Assembly: GCF_014773435.2 (NCBI RefSeq)
Contig: NZ_JACXAG020000004.1
Coordinates: 62,001-126,000, forward strand
Source: Polycladospora coralii
GTDB taxonomy: Bacteria; Bacillota; Bacilli; Thermoactinomycetales; Thermoactinomycetaceae
Length of the DNA: 64,000 nt
Direction: 5' to 3'
Under the pieces are notes generated by a model that worked only from the letters and a program-made list of their open reading frames with translations, had not been told where the DNA came from and did no database searches. A program made the position numbers and the translations under genes. How positions within the stretch are numbered: position 1 is the first letter of the stretch; each line of letters opens with the position of its first letter. Below, one piece after another: positions 18,783 to 27,467 of the stretch.

Positions 18783-20030
18783 ATGAAAGCAGAGATCATT
18801 ACAGTCGGATCAGAACTTTTGCAAGGACAGACGATAGACACCCATTCCATGTTTTTATCACAAGAACTACTTAACTTAGGCGTTACAGTAAATTTTCATA
18901 GTAGTGTCCGAGATGACCAGGAGCAACTATTGGCGTTACTAGACTTAGCATCTAAGCGCTCTGACTTCATTTTTTTGTGTGGAGGATTAGGGCCTACTTT
19001 GGATGACCTAACGAAGGAAACATTAGCTACATACCTAAATGTTACATTGGTACAAGATGAAGAAACAACGAAACGATTAGAATCAATATTTGAAGGTGCA
19101 TCGAATCTACTCACTCAGAATAATTATAAACAAACTTTTGTTTTTCCGGATGGTGTGATTTTTCAAAATCAAAATGGGACAGCACCAGGATTAGCAGTAA
19201 CGAAGCATAGACAAACTTATATTTGTTTGCCAGGACCGCCTGCTGAGCTAAGACCTATGTTTGAAACAAGTGTAAAACCTTTTTTGTTGGAGTTAATGCC
19301 AGATGTACATGCAATTGTATCCCATCCTTTGTCTTTCTTTGGAATCGGCGAGTCTATGCTTGAAGATCGAATACAAGATGTGGTAAAGAAGAGTACGAAT
19401 TCAATTGTAGCTCCATATGCAAAAGAGTATGGTGTAACACTTAGATTAACGGCAAAAGGAAAAACGGTATCAGAAGCTCAGAGGATGGTAGCACCCATTC
19501 GAAAGTTGATTTTGGAGCGGGTCGGGGAATATTGTTATAGTGAAAGAGACGAGTCGCTAGAAGAAGTAGTGTCCACTAAGTTAAGGCAACTAAATAAAAG
19601 CCTAGCTGTTGTAGAGAGTTGTACAGGTGGACTTTTAGCTCATTTAATCACGAGTGTTCCTGGAAGCAGCCAATCTTTTAAGGGTGGAAGTATCTCTTAC
19701 ACAAATGAGAGTAAAGCTATGCTTATCGATGAGGGTATAGTAGAGCGATACGGTGCAATTAGTATGCAGACGGCAGAGGCTTTGGCTGAGCAGACGCAAC
19801 GAAAATTTAAAACACATTTTGCACTTAGTACAACCGGTGTAGCAGGTCCAAATGAGAGTGAAAATAAACCAGTAGGTCTTATATACATTGGGCTTGCTGA
19901 AAAGGGTAAGCCGACACGGGTTTATCAAATAAAGTTAAAAGGCTCAAGACGTCGTATTCAGCTTTTAACTGCAAAATATGCTTTATTTATCCTACAGCAA
20001 CGATTAAAGAAAGGTGAAACTATAACATGA
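18783..20030 (+). CDS. cinA: CinA: MoaB-like domain fused to nicotinamide-nucleotide amidase
   Basis: A 415-residue CinA. The N-terminal half is a MoaB/MogA-like domain (AEIITVGSELLQGQTIDTHS; CGGLGPTLDDLTKE) that in the family acts as an ADP-ribose/nucleotide pyrophosphatase. The C-terminal domain from about residue 255 (VVESCTGGLLAHLITSVPGS) is the PncC-type NMN amidase. ATG 18783 follows AGGATAGGTGG; the earlier ATG at 18741 overlaps pgsA and has no SD. Placement between pgsA and the recA region is classic in Bacillales. Its stop overlaps the helicase start. Confidence 0.93.
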   Translation: MKAEIITVGSELLQGQTIDTHSMFLSQELLNLGVTVNFHSSVRDDQEQLLALLDLASKRSDFIFLCGGLGPTLDDLTKETLATYLNVTLVQDEETTKRLESIFEGASNLLTQNNYKQTFVFPDGVIFQNQNGTAPGLAVTKHRQTYICLPGPPAELRPMFETSVKPFLLELMPDVHAIVSHPLSFFGIGESMLEDRIQDVVKKSTNSIVAPYAKEYGVTLRLTAKGKTVSEAQRMVAPIRKLILERVGEYCYSERDESLEEVVSTKLRQLNKSLAVVESCTGGLLAHLITSVPGSSQSFKGGSISYTNESKAMLIDEGIVERYGAISMQTAEALAEQTQRKFKTHFALSTTGVAGPNESENKPVGLIYIGLAEKGKPTRVYQIKLKGSRRRIQLLTAKYALFILQQRLKKGETIT

Positions 20031-21610
20031 GTCGTTTTAGAGAATTTGATTTGAGTCCTGAAATATTACAAGGAATCCAAGATTTGGGTTTTGAAGAGCC
20101 TTCTCCTATTCAAGCTGAATGTATTCCTTATGTGATTCGAGGAGAAGATGTTATCGGTCAAGCACAGACAGGGACAGGTAAAACTGCGGCATTTGGTATT
20201 CCAGTGTTAGAACGAATTGATCCTTCTATTAATAAAGTGCAAAGCATTATATTAACGCCTACACGAGAATTAGCTATTCAAGTTTCAGAAGAGCTAAGAA
20301 AAGTGGGGAGAAGTAAGCAAGTGAAGTCACTACCGATTTACGGTGGGCAAGCGATTGGACGCCAAATTAAAGCATTGCAACAAGGTGTTCACGTTGTGAT
20401 TGGAACGCCGGGACGCTTATTAGATCATCTGCGTCGTGGTACATTAAATACTGAGTATGTCGATATTATTGTACTAGATGAAGCAGATGAAATGCTTGAT
20501 ATGGGTTTTATTGATGACATTGAAACTGTGTTAAAATTTTTACCTAAACAAAGACAGCTACTGCTTTTCTCTGCTACGATGCCATCAGGTATTCGTCATT
20601 TGGCACAAAAATATATGCGCAGACCTAAATATATTACTGTGAATCGCGGCGAAGTAACTGTTCCTGTCATTAAACAAGTTTATTATCGAGTACTAGAAAA
20701 CTTTAAGATTGAAGCACTGTGTCGAATATTAGATAGTGAAGAAGTAGATCTATCCATTATCTTTTGTCGTACTAAAAAAGGTGTAGATGATTTAACGGAG
20801 TCTTTGCAGGCACGAGGCTATTTGGCAGGTGGTTTGCATGGGGACCTAGCACAGCAACAGCGTGATCGTGTGATGAATGCCTTTCGTAAGGGAGAAATTG
20901 AACTATTAATTGCGACAGATGTAGCAGCAAGAGGAATCGACGTGGGCAATATTTCACATGTGATTAACTTTGATATTCCTCAAGATGTTGAAAGTTATGT
21001 ACATCGCATTGGTCGAACAGGTCGAGCGGGTCGAACCGGAGTGGCTTTGACACTGGTTACACCACGTGAACTGAAACAATTACGTACGATAGAACAAGAA
21101 ACAGGTGCAGAATTAAGAGCGAAGGAGCTTCCAACTTTAGAAGAAGTGGCTGTAAAACAACAACAAACATGGAGCGCACAAATCTCAGAAGCGATTCAAT
21201 CAGGTACAGACTTCTCTCTTTTTGAAGATATGGTCACACAATTAACACAGGAATTTTCACCTGAAAAAGTAGCTACTGCCGCCTTATATTTAACTTTTTC
21301 TGAGCGATTTAACAAAAGTAAAGATGCGACTTATCACTTTGGCGAAACCGGGGCATCGCCTGGTATGGTTCGATTCTTTATTAATTTAGGTCGAAATGCA
21401 AACTTACGACCACAAGAACTGGCTAAAGCGATCGCGGATCATGCAGGTATTGGTTTAAGACAAGTGGGGCGTATTAATATATATGACCGTTTTTCATTTG
21501 TTGAAGTCCCTGAAGACGTTGCTCCGTTTGTATATGAAGCATTACGTCAATCACGCATAAATGGTGCAAGGGTAAACATGGAACCTGCTCGTCCACGTAA
21601 TCGCTCATAA
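20027..21610 (+). CDS. DEAD-box RNA helicase with DbpA-type RNA-binding domain
   Basis: A 527-residue ATP-dependent RNA helicase. Visible motifs in order: Q motif (GFEEPSPIQAECIP), I (AQTGTGKT), Ib/GG, II (VLDEADEML), III (FSATMP), IV-V (ATDVAARGID) and VI (HRIGRTGRAG). Residues about 450-520 (MVRFFINLGRNANLRPQEL ... VEVPEDVAPFVYEAL) form a DbpA RNA-binding domain, as in CsdA/DeaD-like helicases that act on rRNA or during cold. The core resembles CshA. ATG 20027 overlaps the cinA TGA by translational coupling. Confidence 0.93.
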   Translation: MSRFREFDLSPEILQGIQDLGFEEPSPIQAECIPYVIRGEDVIGQAQTGTGKTAAFGIPVLERIDPSINKVQSIILTPTRELAIQVSEELRKVGRSKQVKSLPIYGGQAIGRQIKALQQGVHVVIGTPGRLLDHLRRGTLNTEYVDIIVLDEADEMLDMGFIDDIETVLKFLPKQRQLLLFSATMPSGIRHLAQKYMRRPKYITVNRGEVTVPVIKQVYYRVLENFKIEALCRILDSEEVDLSIIFCRTKKGVDDLTESLQARGYLAGGLHGDLAQQQRDRVMNAFRKGEIELLIATDVAARGIDVGNISHVINFDIPQDVESYVHRIGRTGRAGRTGVALTLVTPRELKQLRTIEQETGAELRAKELPTLEEVAVKQQQTWSAQISEAIQSGTDFSLFEDMVTQLTQEFSPEKVATAALYLTFSERFNKSKDATYHFGETGASPGMVRFFINLGRNANLRPQELAKAIADHAGIGLRQVGRINIYDRFSFVEVPEDVAPFVYEALRQSRINGARVNMEPARPRNRS

Positions 21611-21618
21611 TTTAAAAT

Positions 21619-21661
21619 AAAAAAGAGTTAGCTAACTGCACAGTCAGCTAACTCTTTTTAT
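21619..21661. terminator. bidirectional terminator between helicase and DUF59 genes
   Basis: Perfect arms AAAAGAGTTAGCT (21621-21633) and AGCTAACTCTTTT (21646-21658) with A-run on one side and T-run on the other, serving both convergent genes. Confidence 0.9.
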
Positions 21662-21674
21662 ATGTTTTTCAGCT

Positions 21675-21989
21675 TTAGTCGGTTATGCCAAGTGCAATTT
21701 TGGCATAACGGCTCATGCGACTTTTATCCCATGGTGGGTTCCATACAATATCGACATTTACGTCTTTCACATCATCCACTTTTTTGACTGCTTGGACTAC
21801 CATGTCATTAATCGTACCTGCGAGCGGGCATCCCATGGCCGTCAGTGTCATCGTCACGTCTACTTGACCTTCATCGGAGATCGAAACGTCATAGACAAGC
21901 CCTAAATTTACGATATCGATATTTAATTCGGGGTCGTTTACTTCTTCCAGCTCTTCCATAATCTGATCTTTCATCTTTTCTTTGTTCAT
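21675..21989 (-). CDS. DUF59 (MIP18-like) metal-sulfur cluster assembly factor
   Basis: A 104-residue DUF59 protein. It has the family core DPELNIDIVNLGLVYDV and the conserved cysteine in MTLTAMGCPLAGTI, a residue linked to Fe-S cluster handling in SufT/PaaD-like proteins. Start ATG 21989 follows a GAGGAGGG SD; the upstream ATG at 22004 lies before that SD. It is transcribed divergently from recA. A general role in Fe-S maturation is inferred from the family. Confidence 0.9.
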   Translation of the reverse strand: MNKEKMKDQIMEELEEVNDPELNIDIVNLGLVYDVSISDEGQVDVTMTLTAMGCPLAGTINDMVVQAVKKVDDVKDVNVDIVWNPPWDKSRMSRYAKIALGITD

Positions 21990-22050
21990 GATTTCCCTCC
22001 TCACTATGGTACTCTATCACAAAATGATCCTTTTCACACATTAAAATAAA

Positions 22051-22064
22051 CGAATAAATGTTCG
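22051..22064 (+). promoter_or_regulatory. LexA (SOS) box upstream of recA
   Basis: CGAATAAATGTTCG matches the Gram-positive LexA box (CGAACRNRYGTTYC) at 12 of 14 positions. It lies about 85 bases before the recA start, in the space shared with the DUF59 gene. Confidence 0.75.
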
Positions 22065-22148
22065 TAAAACATCTTGGCAGAAGCATAAAAAAAGGGTATG
22101 ATGTTGGTATTGAGTAACTGGAAAGAGAAAGTATGAGGGGGCAGATGT

Positions 22149-23231
22149 ATGTCAGACCGTAATCAAGCGTTAGAAATGGCACTGAGACAAATAGAAAAGC
22201 AATTTGGTAAAGGTTCTATTATGAAGTTGGGAGAAGATACAACTACACAAGTTGAGACTGTATCTAGTGGAGCATTAGCTTTAGACATTGCACTTGGAAT
22301 TGGTGGATTTCCACGAGGTCGTGTGATTGAAGTGTATGGCCCAGAATCATCAGGTAAGACAACGGTTGCTTTACATGCGATTGCTGAAATTCAAAAAGCA
22401 GGTGGTCAAGCTGCCTTCATTGATGCGGAACATGCCTTAGATCCTGTGTATGCTCGTAATCTAGGAGTCAATGTATCAGAATTACTTCTATCTCAACCAG
22501 ACACGGGTGAGCAGGCCCTAGAAATATCGGAAGCTCTTGTACGAAGTGGAGCAATTGATGTGGTTGTAATTGATTCGGTAGCTGCACTGGTACCGAAAGC
22601 AGAAATCGAGGGTGAAATGGGAGACTCCCATGTCGGATTACAGGCGCGCTTGATGTCCCAAGCGTTACGGAAATTATCTGGTGCCATTAATAAATCGAAA
22701 ACGATTGCCATTTTTATTAACCAGATTCGTGAAAAAGTGGGCGTCATGTTTGGTAATCCTGAAACCACTCCAGGAGGAAGAGCACTTAAATTTTACTCTA
22801 GTGTTCGTTTAGAAGTGCGCCGAGCAGAAACGATTAAACAAGGAAATGATATGGTGGGAAACCGTACGCGCATAAAAGTTGTAAAAAATAAAGTAGCCCC
22901 TCCATTTAAACAGTGTGAAGTAGATATCATGTTTGGCGAAGGGATTTCCAAAGAAGGAAGTGCACTAGACATCGCGACAGATCTAGATATTGTAAACAAA
23001 AGTGGTGCATGGTATTCGTTTGATGGCGATCGGTTAGGGCAAGGACGAGAAAATGCGAAACAGTTTCTAAAAGATCATCCACATCTTTATGTAAACATTG
23101 AGAACAAAATACGTAAACATTACGACTTGCCATTAATGAGTGGTGTAGATTCAGAACTTACACCTGATGCACAATCAGATAAAAAAGGTAGAAAAGCGAA
23201 GGAAAAAGTAGGCAACGCTGAAGAGAGCTAA
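22149..23231 (+). CDS. recA: recombinase RecA
   Basis: A 360-residue RecA. P-loop GPESSGKTT near residues 66-74, the [14 protein letters not shown] core motif, the DNA-binding loop L1/L2 region ([20 protein letters not shown]) and a charged C-terminal tail. It forms filaments on single-stranded DNA for strand exchange and LexA self-cleavage. The SD is GAGGGGG before ATG 22149. A LexA box lies upstream, no terminator is seen before recX, and the downstream nuclease/ATPase genes probably share its transcript. Confidence 0.98.
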   Translation: MSDRNQALEMALRQIEKQFGKGSIMKLGEDTTTQVETVSSGALALDIALGIGGFPRGRVIEVYGPESSGKTTVALHAIAEIQKAGGQAAFIDAEHALDPVYARNLGVNVSELLLSQPDTGEQALEISEALVRSGAIDVVVIDSVAALVPKAEIEGEMGDSHVGLQARLMSQALRKLSGAINKSKTIAIFINQIREKVGVMFGNPETTPGGRALKFYSSVRLEVRRAETIKQGNDMVGNRTRIKVVKNKVAPPFKQCEVDIMFGEGISKEGSALDIATDLDIVNKSGAWYSFDGDRLGQGRENAKQFLKDHPHLYVNIENKIRKHYDLPLMSGVDSELTPDAQSDKKGRKAKEKVGNAEES

Positions 23232-23267
23232 ACGTAGTAGATGAGGTGTCAAATTGTGGAGGAGAAA

Positions 23268-23909
23268 ATGCGAATCACCCGCATTGAAAGGGAAAGTAGA
23301 CTGAAAAAACGTTATCAAATTTTTGTCAATGAACAAACTTTGATATCTGTTCATGAAGATACGTTAATTAAACATAACCTGCATAAGGGCATGGAAGTTA
23401 ATCAACATACACTACGAGATGTGATGAAAGCTGATGAGCGGAATCAAGTTCGGCTTAAAGCGCTTAGATACTTGAGTTACAGACCTAGAACTTGTAATGA
23501 AGTTCGCATCTATTTGGCTAAACTAGAATTAAATCCAGATGATATTGAACATATGATTGCGGAGTTGAAAGATTGTGGCTATTTAGATGATCGCAAGTAT
23601 GCCCATGCTTGGGTAAAAGAAAGAAAACGAAACAAAGGTTATGGCTGGCTCAAAGTTAAACAAGAGCTGAAAGCAAAAGGAATTTCGGATCGCTGGATTG
23701 AAGAAGTTCATTCACAATTTGCACAGGAAGAGCAGCGCCAATTGGCAATGGAAATTGCCGAGCGGCGCTATCTTCGCATTCAACATGACCCGTGGCCTAA
23801 AATTGAACGGAAACTAGGACAATACTTACAACGACGGGGATTTTCACTGAGTGAGATTTATGATGTACTTGCTCACATTCGCGCACAAAATCGTATAGAA
23901 AGGGAATAA
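23268..23909 (+). CDS. recX: regulatory protein RecX
   Basis: A 213-residue RecX, which modulates RecA filaments. Three-helix RecX repeats are seen: ALRYLSYRPRTCNEVRIYL, LKDCGYLDDRKYAHAWVKER and the C-terminal IERKLGQYLQRRGFSLSEIY. ATG 23268 follows GGAGG by 5 bases; GTG 23256 after GAGGTG is the alternative. It sits 36 bases after recA and 2 bases before the nuclease gene. Confidence 0.93.
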   Translation: MRITRIERESRLKKRYQIFVNEQTLISVHEDTLIKHNLHKGMEVNQHTLRDVMKADERNQVRLKALRYLSYRPRTCNEVRIYLAKLELNPDDIEHMIAELKDCGYLDDRKYAHAWVKERKRNKGYGWLKVKQELKAKGISDRWIEEVHSQFAQEEQRQLAMEIAERRYLRIQHDPWPKIERKLGQYLQRRGFSLSEIYDVLAHIRAQNRIERE

Positions 23910-23911
23910 TT

Positions 23912-24895
23912 ATGCGCATACTTTACTTTACTGACACACATATTCGCGGTACAACGCCTAGAAGTCGTACAGATGATTTTCTAGCTACATTACGCGAGAA
24001 AATAGAAGAAGTAATTGAGATTGCAGACAAGGAGCAGGTTGACTATGTATTGCATGGTGGAGATGTATTTGATCGTCCTAATTTATCACCAGCTGTCGTC
24101 AGGGAATTTGCCGCTTTATTTCGTAAGCTTAATGTACCCATATACACAATCGCGGGGAATCATGATATATATGGGCATAATCCACAAACGATCGATCGGA
24201 CTATGTTAGGTTTGCTCGATGCATTTGGTACGGTTCGTCTGCTTCATGAGGGGGACAGGGTTAAGTTACATCAAAATGGGATCACAGTTCAATTAAGTGG
24301 CATGCCTTTTCACTACGATCTGGATAAACGCGATGTGGCACTTGATTATCAAGTGAAAAATGAAATGAATGCCGATTACTGTATTCATATGGTACATGGT
24401 ATGTTAGTAGAGCGTGCTTTACCAGAGTCTGTTCCACACACACTCGTACATGAAACTTGGTGTGAGGATGTAGACGTTCTATTGACGGGTCATTATCATG
24501 CTGGTTTTCCTATTCAAGAACGAGCTGGAAAATATGTGGTGAACCCTGGTGCATTGGCTCGGATTAATAATCATCCTTCAGAGATGAAACGTATGCCACA
24601 AGTTGCAGTGTTGCAATTTGACAACGAAATCAATATCAATTTTATTCGCTTACAAAAAGCGAAAACGGGAGCAGATATTCTTGATCGTTCCTATTTAGAA
24701 AAAGCGGCCTATCAAGAAGAACGATTAGCTGAATTTATTCAGCAAGTACGATCGGGTACTGATTTTGAAGAGATTGATATACGTGAAATTATTTTGCAGA
24801 TTTCGGGAGCGGAAAATGTGGAAGAAGAGGTTCGAATGGAGGCTATGCGACGAATAGCAGTAGAGCAAGAAAAAGAGGAGGCTAGTTCAAATTGA
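23912..24895 (+). CDS. SbcD/Mre11-like metallophosphoesterase (DNA exonuclease)
   Basis: A 327-residue calcineurin-like phosphoesterase with the full metal-ligand set in Mre11 order: FTDTHIRG (DxH, residues 7-9), LHGGDVFDR, AGNHDIYG, MVHG and TGHYHAG. A C-terminal helical tail, ending in a glutamate-rich segment, would cap the ATPase partner as in Mre11/SbcD. It begins 2 bases after recX and its last 4 bases overlap the ATPase N-half gene, so it is the nuclease of that complex. B. subtilis YhaO is a looser relative. Confidence 0.85.
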   Translation: MRILYFTDTHIRGTTPRSRTDDFLATLREKIEEVIEIADKEQVDYVLHGGDVFDRPNLSPAVVREFAALFRKLNVPIYTIAGNHDIYGHNPQTIDRTMLGLLDAFGTVRLLHEGDRVKLHQNGITVQLSGMPFHYDLDKRDVALDYQVKNEMNADYCIHMVHGMLVERALPESVPHTLVHETWCEDVDVLLTGHYHAGFPIQERAGKYVVNPGALARINNHPSEMKRMPQVAVLQFDNEININFIRLQKAKTGADILDRSYLEKAAYQEERLAEFIQQVRSGTDFEEIDIREIILQISGAENVEEEVRMEAMRRIAVEQEKEEASSN

Positions 24896-26370
24896 ATCGC
24901 TTTCATAAATTAACAATCGAAAACTTTCAGTCTCATAAATTTACAGAAATCGAGTTTTCTGATGGGCTTAATGTATTCGTGGGGCCATCAGATAGTGGCA
25001 AAAGTGCAATCTTACGTGCCTTACGATGGGTATTAATGAATATTCCAAGAGGACAAGATTTTATTTATAAAGGGGCTAAACAATGTCGTGTGATCCTTAC
25101 AATGTTAAATGGCACACAAATTACAAGAGTACGAGGTGGGTCTATCAACCGGTATATTTTAACTTTACCGGATGAGGAAGAGCAGATCTTTGAAGGGTTT
25201 GGTAATACAGTACCGGATGAAATCAAACAAGTTCATCAGATTGAGGCCTTAAAAATTGATCAAGAATTGTATGAGCTTCATTTTTCCAAACAATTAGAAA
25301 GTCCATTCTTATTATTTGATTCACCACAAAGTAAAGCAAAAGTAATCGGAAGAATCAGTGGCGCGCATTTAATCGACCAAGCCCGCAAAAAAACGGGACA
25401 AGATCGGCTAGCAATTCAACAAGAAACAAAACATCTATTCAATCAAATGAATGAACTCGAGCAAAAACTAGAACCCTATCAAATATTACCATCCCTCGAA
25501 AAACAGTTAGAAAAAGCGGAACAAAAATATAATCAAGTACATCATTTCAGCCAAGTAAAAGAGAGTTATCAAGCGTTGTTTCATCGTTTACAAAAAGTTG
25601 AGCAAGAAAAGCATGAAAATAGCCGGATCATGAAGCAGTTAAAGCAAATTCCTCAACTACAGTCTGACTTGAAGAAAGTTGAAAATCAATACATGATATA
25701 TCGACAATTGAAACGATTAAACCTACAATATAGACGTGTTTTGTTAGATAAAGATCGATGTGATCAAACCATAACGAGAACAAAAAACCTTCCTGTAATC
25801 GAACAGGGTATAGATGAGATAATTGAAAAAAAGAATCGACTCCTTCAATTAAAACAACTTCATCAAAGGAATCAACTACTGTTAAAACAAAAAGCACATA
25901 TTACACAAAAATGGATTCAACTAAAAGAGATACCTAAGGCGTTAGAAGTGGTGCCCCCTATTGAAAATACCATTTTCCGCTTGAAAAAGCTGATGTTACT
26001 ACATACAAAATATGAAAATTGGATGACTGAACGTCAAGAACATTTATCAATGGTCAATCGATATCAACATGTAAAGCGAGTGACAAATGTTACACTACCC
26101 ACATTAGAAGAAAAGCAGAATCAACTTCGCCGCTTAAATGAACTGAGCGCAAGATGGGCTGATATGAAGTGGCGCTTACAAAAAGGTAAGAAATATTGTA
26201 AGGAACGGAAAACAGACATTGAAAGACTAACAGCTGAGTGGGCGGATATCCTCACGAAAAGAGGTACATGTCCAACCTGTGGTACAATGATAGATGATCA
26301 AGTGATGACTCACATTATGGAAGAAATCAATGGAGGTTCGACCCATGGAACAGTTGGAAGAAAAGATTAA
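24892..26370 (+). CDS. SbcC/Rad50-like ATPase, N-terminal half ending at a zinc-hook motif
   Basis: A 492-residue SMC/Rad50-type half-protein. The N terminus has the ABC head with HKLTIENFQSHKFTEIEF and Walker A GPSDSGKSAIL near residues 32-42. From about residue 150 to 450 it is coiled coil rich in K/E/Q/L. It ends with the hook-like CPTCG at residue 460. There is no signature motif, Walker B or H-loop: those are in the separate gene at 26591. TTG 24892 follows GAGGAGG by 10 bases and overlaps the nuclease gene. This is the front half of a Rad50 cut just after the hook. Confidence 0.82.
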   Translation: MNRFHKLTIENFQSHKFTEIEFSDGLNVFVGPSDSGKSAILRALRWVLMNIPRGQDFIYKGAKQCRVILTMLNGTQITRVRGGSINRYILTLPDEEEQIFEGFGNTVPDEIKQVHQIEALKIDQELYELHFSKQLESPFLLFDSPQSKAKVIGRISGAHLIDQARKKTGQDRLAIQQETKHLFNQMNELEQKLEPYQILPSLEKQLEKAEQKYNQVHHFSQVKESYQALFHRLQKVEQEKHENSRIMKQLKQIPQLQSDLKKVENQYMIYRQLKRLNLQYRRVLLDKDRCDQTITRTKNLPVIEQGIDEIIEKKNRLLQLKQLHQRNQLLLKQKAHITQKWIQLKEIPKALEVVPPIENTIFRLKKLMLLHTKYENWMTERQEHLSMVNRYQHVKRVTNVTLPTLEEKQNQLRRLNELSARWADMKWRLQKGKKYCKERKTDIERLTAEWADILTKRGTCPTCGTMIDDQVMTHIMEEINGGSTHGTVGRKD

Positions 26371-26590
26371 ACGGATTAAAGAGGACTTAGACAAGGCGAA
26401 GAGCGATCTATTAAAAGCAGAAACTCGATTAGAAAGCTTAGAAAAACAAGAAGAAGAACTCGTGCGTGAATCACGTGAACTTGGTGTGGAACCGGATCAA
26501 CTTCAATCTGAAATCAAACGTCTAGAACAAGAAATTGAAGAAGAATTAGAAAAAGTGATCTCTATGTTGCCACAGGAGTTGAAAGCGTAA
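26345..26590 (+). CDS. small coiled-coil protein between the two ATPase halves
   Basis: An 81-residue, highly charged, continuously helical protein (MEQLEEKIKRIKEDLDKAKS and so on) with heptad spacing and a short break at GVEPDQ. ATG 26345 follows GGAGG (26332-26336) by 8 bases, inside the last 26 bases of the N-half gene, and its stop touches the ATG of the C-half gene. It could supply coiled coil beyond the hook or act as an adaptor. I recognise no named family. Confidence 0.75.
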   Translation: MEQLEEKIKRIKEDLDKAKSDLLKAETRLESLEKQEEELVRESRELGVEPDQLQSEIKRLEQEIEEELEKVISMLPQELKA

Positions 26591-27265
26591 ATGGAAGAAA
26601 TTGATCTCAGTTTGATTGGAAATCATTTAAAACAAGCAAGGAGCACTTTAGAAAAAAAGAAAATAGAGTGTCATATTCACCAAGAGCAACTATCAGAGTT
26701 GAGGAAACGAGTCACAAAACTAGAGATGGAAAAAGAGTTAATGGATAAAGTACATGCTATTTTTGATTTGTCAGCGCAACATGCCAGAGAACAAGCGAAA
26801 CAGCAACTTGAAACGTTAGTTACGAATGCACTTCAATATGTATTTGGACCTACCTTTGGGTTTGTCATTGAATTGAAGAGTCATAGCGGGAATCCCACTG
26901 CAGAGTTTTATGTTACCACTACATATGATGAGGAGATTATTCAAAATAAACCCCAAGATGCTCGTGGTGGAGGTATTGTGGATATTATCTCCCTGGCTCT
27001 TCGCGTTGCACTCATTGAGACTGTGAGGCCAAGACCAGAAGGACCGATCATTCTGGATGAGCCTGGTAAACATATTAGTGAGGATTATATATTACCTATG
27101 ATAGAATTCCTTAAATCAATTGGTGAAACCTTTAATCGTCAAATTATAATGGTTACACATAATACACATTTAACAGAATCATCAGATTATGCTTATCACG
27201 TGCGTATTCAAGATGGAAAATCTCAAGTGCAATTAAGCCGTCGCCTTGACAATGGGATTACTTAA
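26591..27265 (+). CDS. SbcC/Rad50-like ATPase, C-terminal half
   Basis: A 224-residue protein. About 70 residues of coiled coil come first, then the lower half of an ABC head: a degenerate signature ARGGGIVDIISLALR near residue 126, Walker B PIILDEPGKHI near 153 and the H-loop MVTHNTHL near 185. There is no Walker A; that is in the gene at 24892. The two halves together would make one Rad50 head. The ATG directly follows the TAA of the coiled-coil gene, with an AGGAG SD 11 bases upstream, so the genes are coupled. A terminator follows at 27411. Confidence 0.82.
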   Translation: MEEIDLSLIGNHLKQARSTLEKKKIECHIHQEQLSELRKRVTKLEMEKELMDKVHAIFDLSAQHAREQAKQQLETLVTNALQYVFGPTFGFVIELKSHSGNPTAEFYVTTTYDEEIIQNKPQDARGGGIVDIISLALRVALIETVRPRPEGPIILDEPGKHISEDYILPMIEFLKSIGETFNRQIIMVTHNTHLTESSDYAYHVRIQDGKSQVQLSRRLDNGIT

Positions 27266-27410
27266 AGAATACAATTAACCTGTATCTTTTATTTTATACA
27301 AAAAGAGATACCTCTGGATCGTAATTTCTTAAAATTGACAGTGATGTAAATGAGAATGCTGGTTATCCAGCCTTAACCTGGTATAGCAAAACGAAAAGAT
27401 GAACGAGATC

Positions 27411-27437
27411 AGACCGAGCTCATCGGTCTTGTTTTTT
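27411..27437 (+). terminator. terminator ending the recA-to-SbcC-like unit
   Basis: Stem AGACCGA/TCGGTCT with loop GCTCA and TGTTTTTT. It lies 31 bases before the rny start. Confidence 0.85.
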
Positions 27438-27467
27438 AGATATATATAGAGGAGGTGAGCGTAACAG

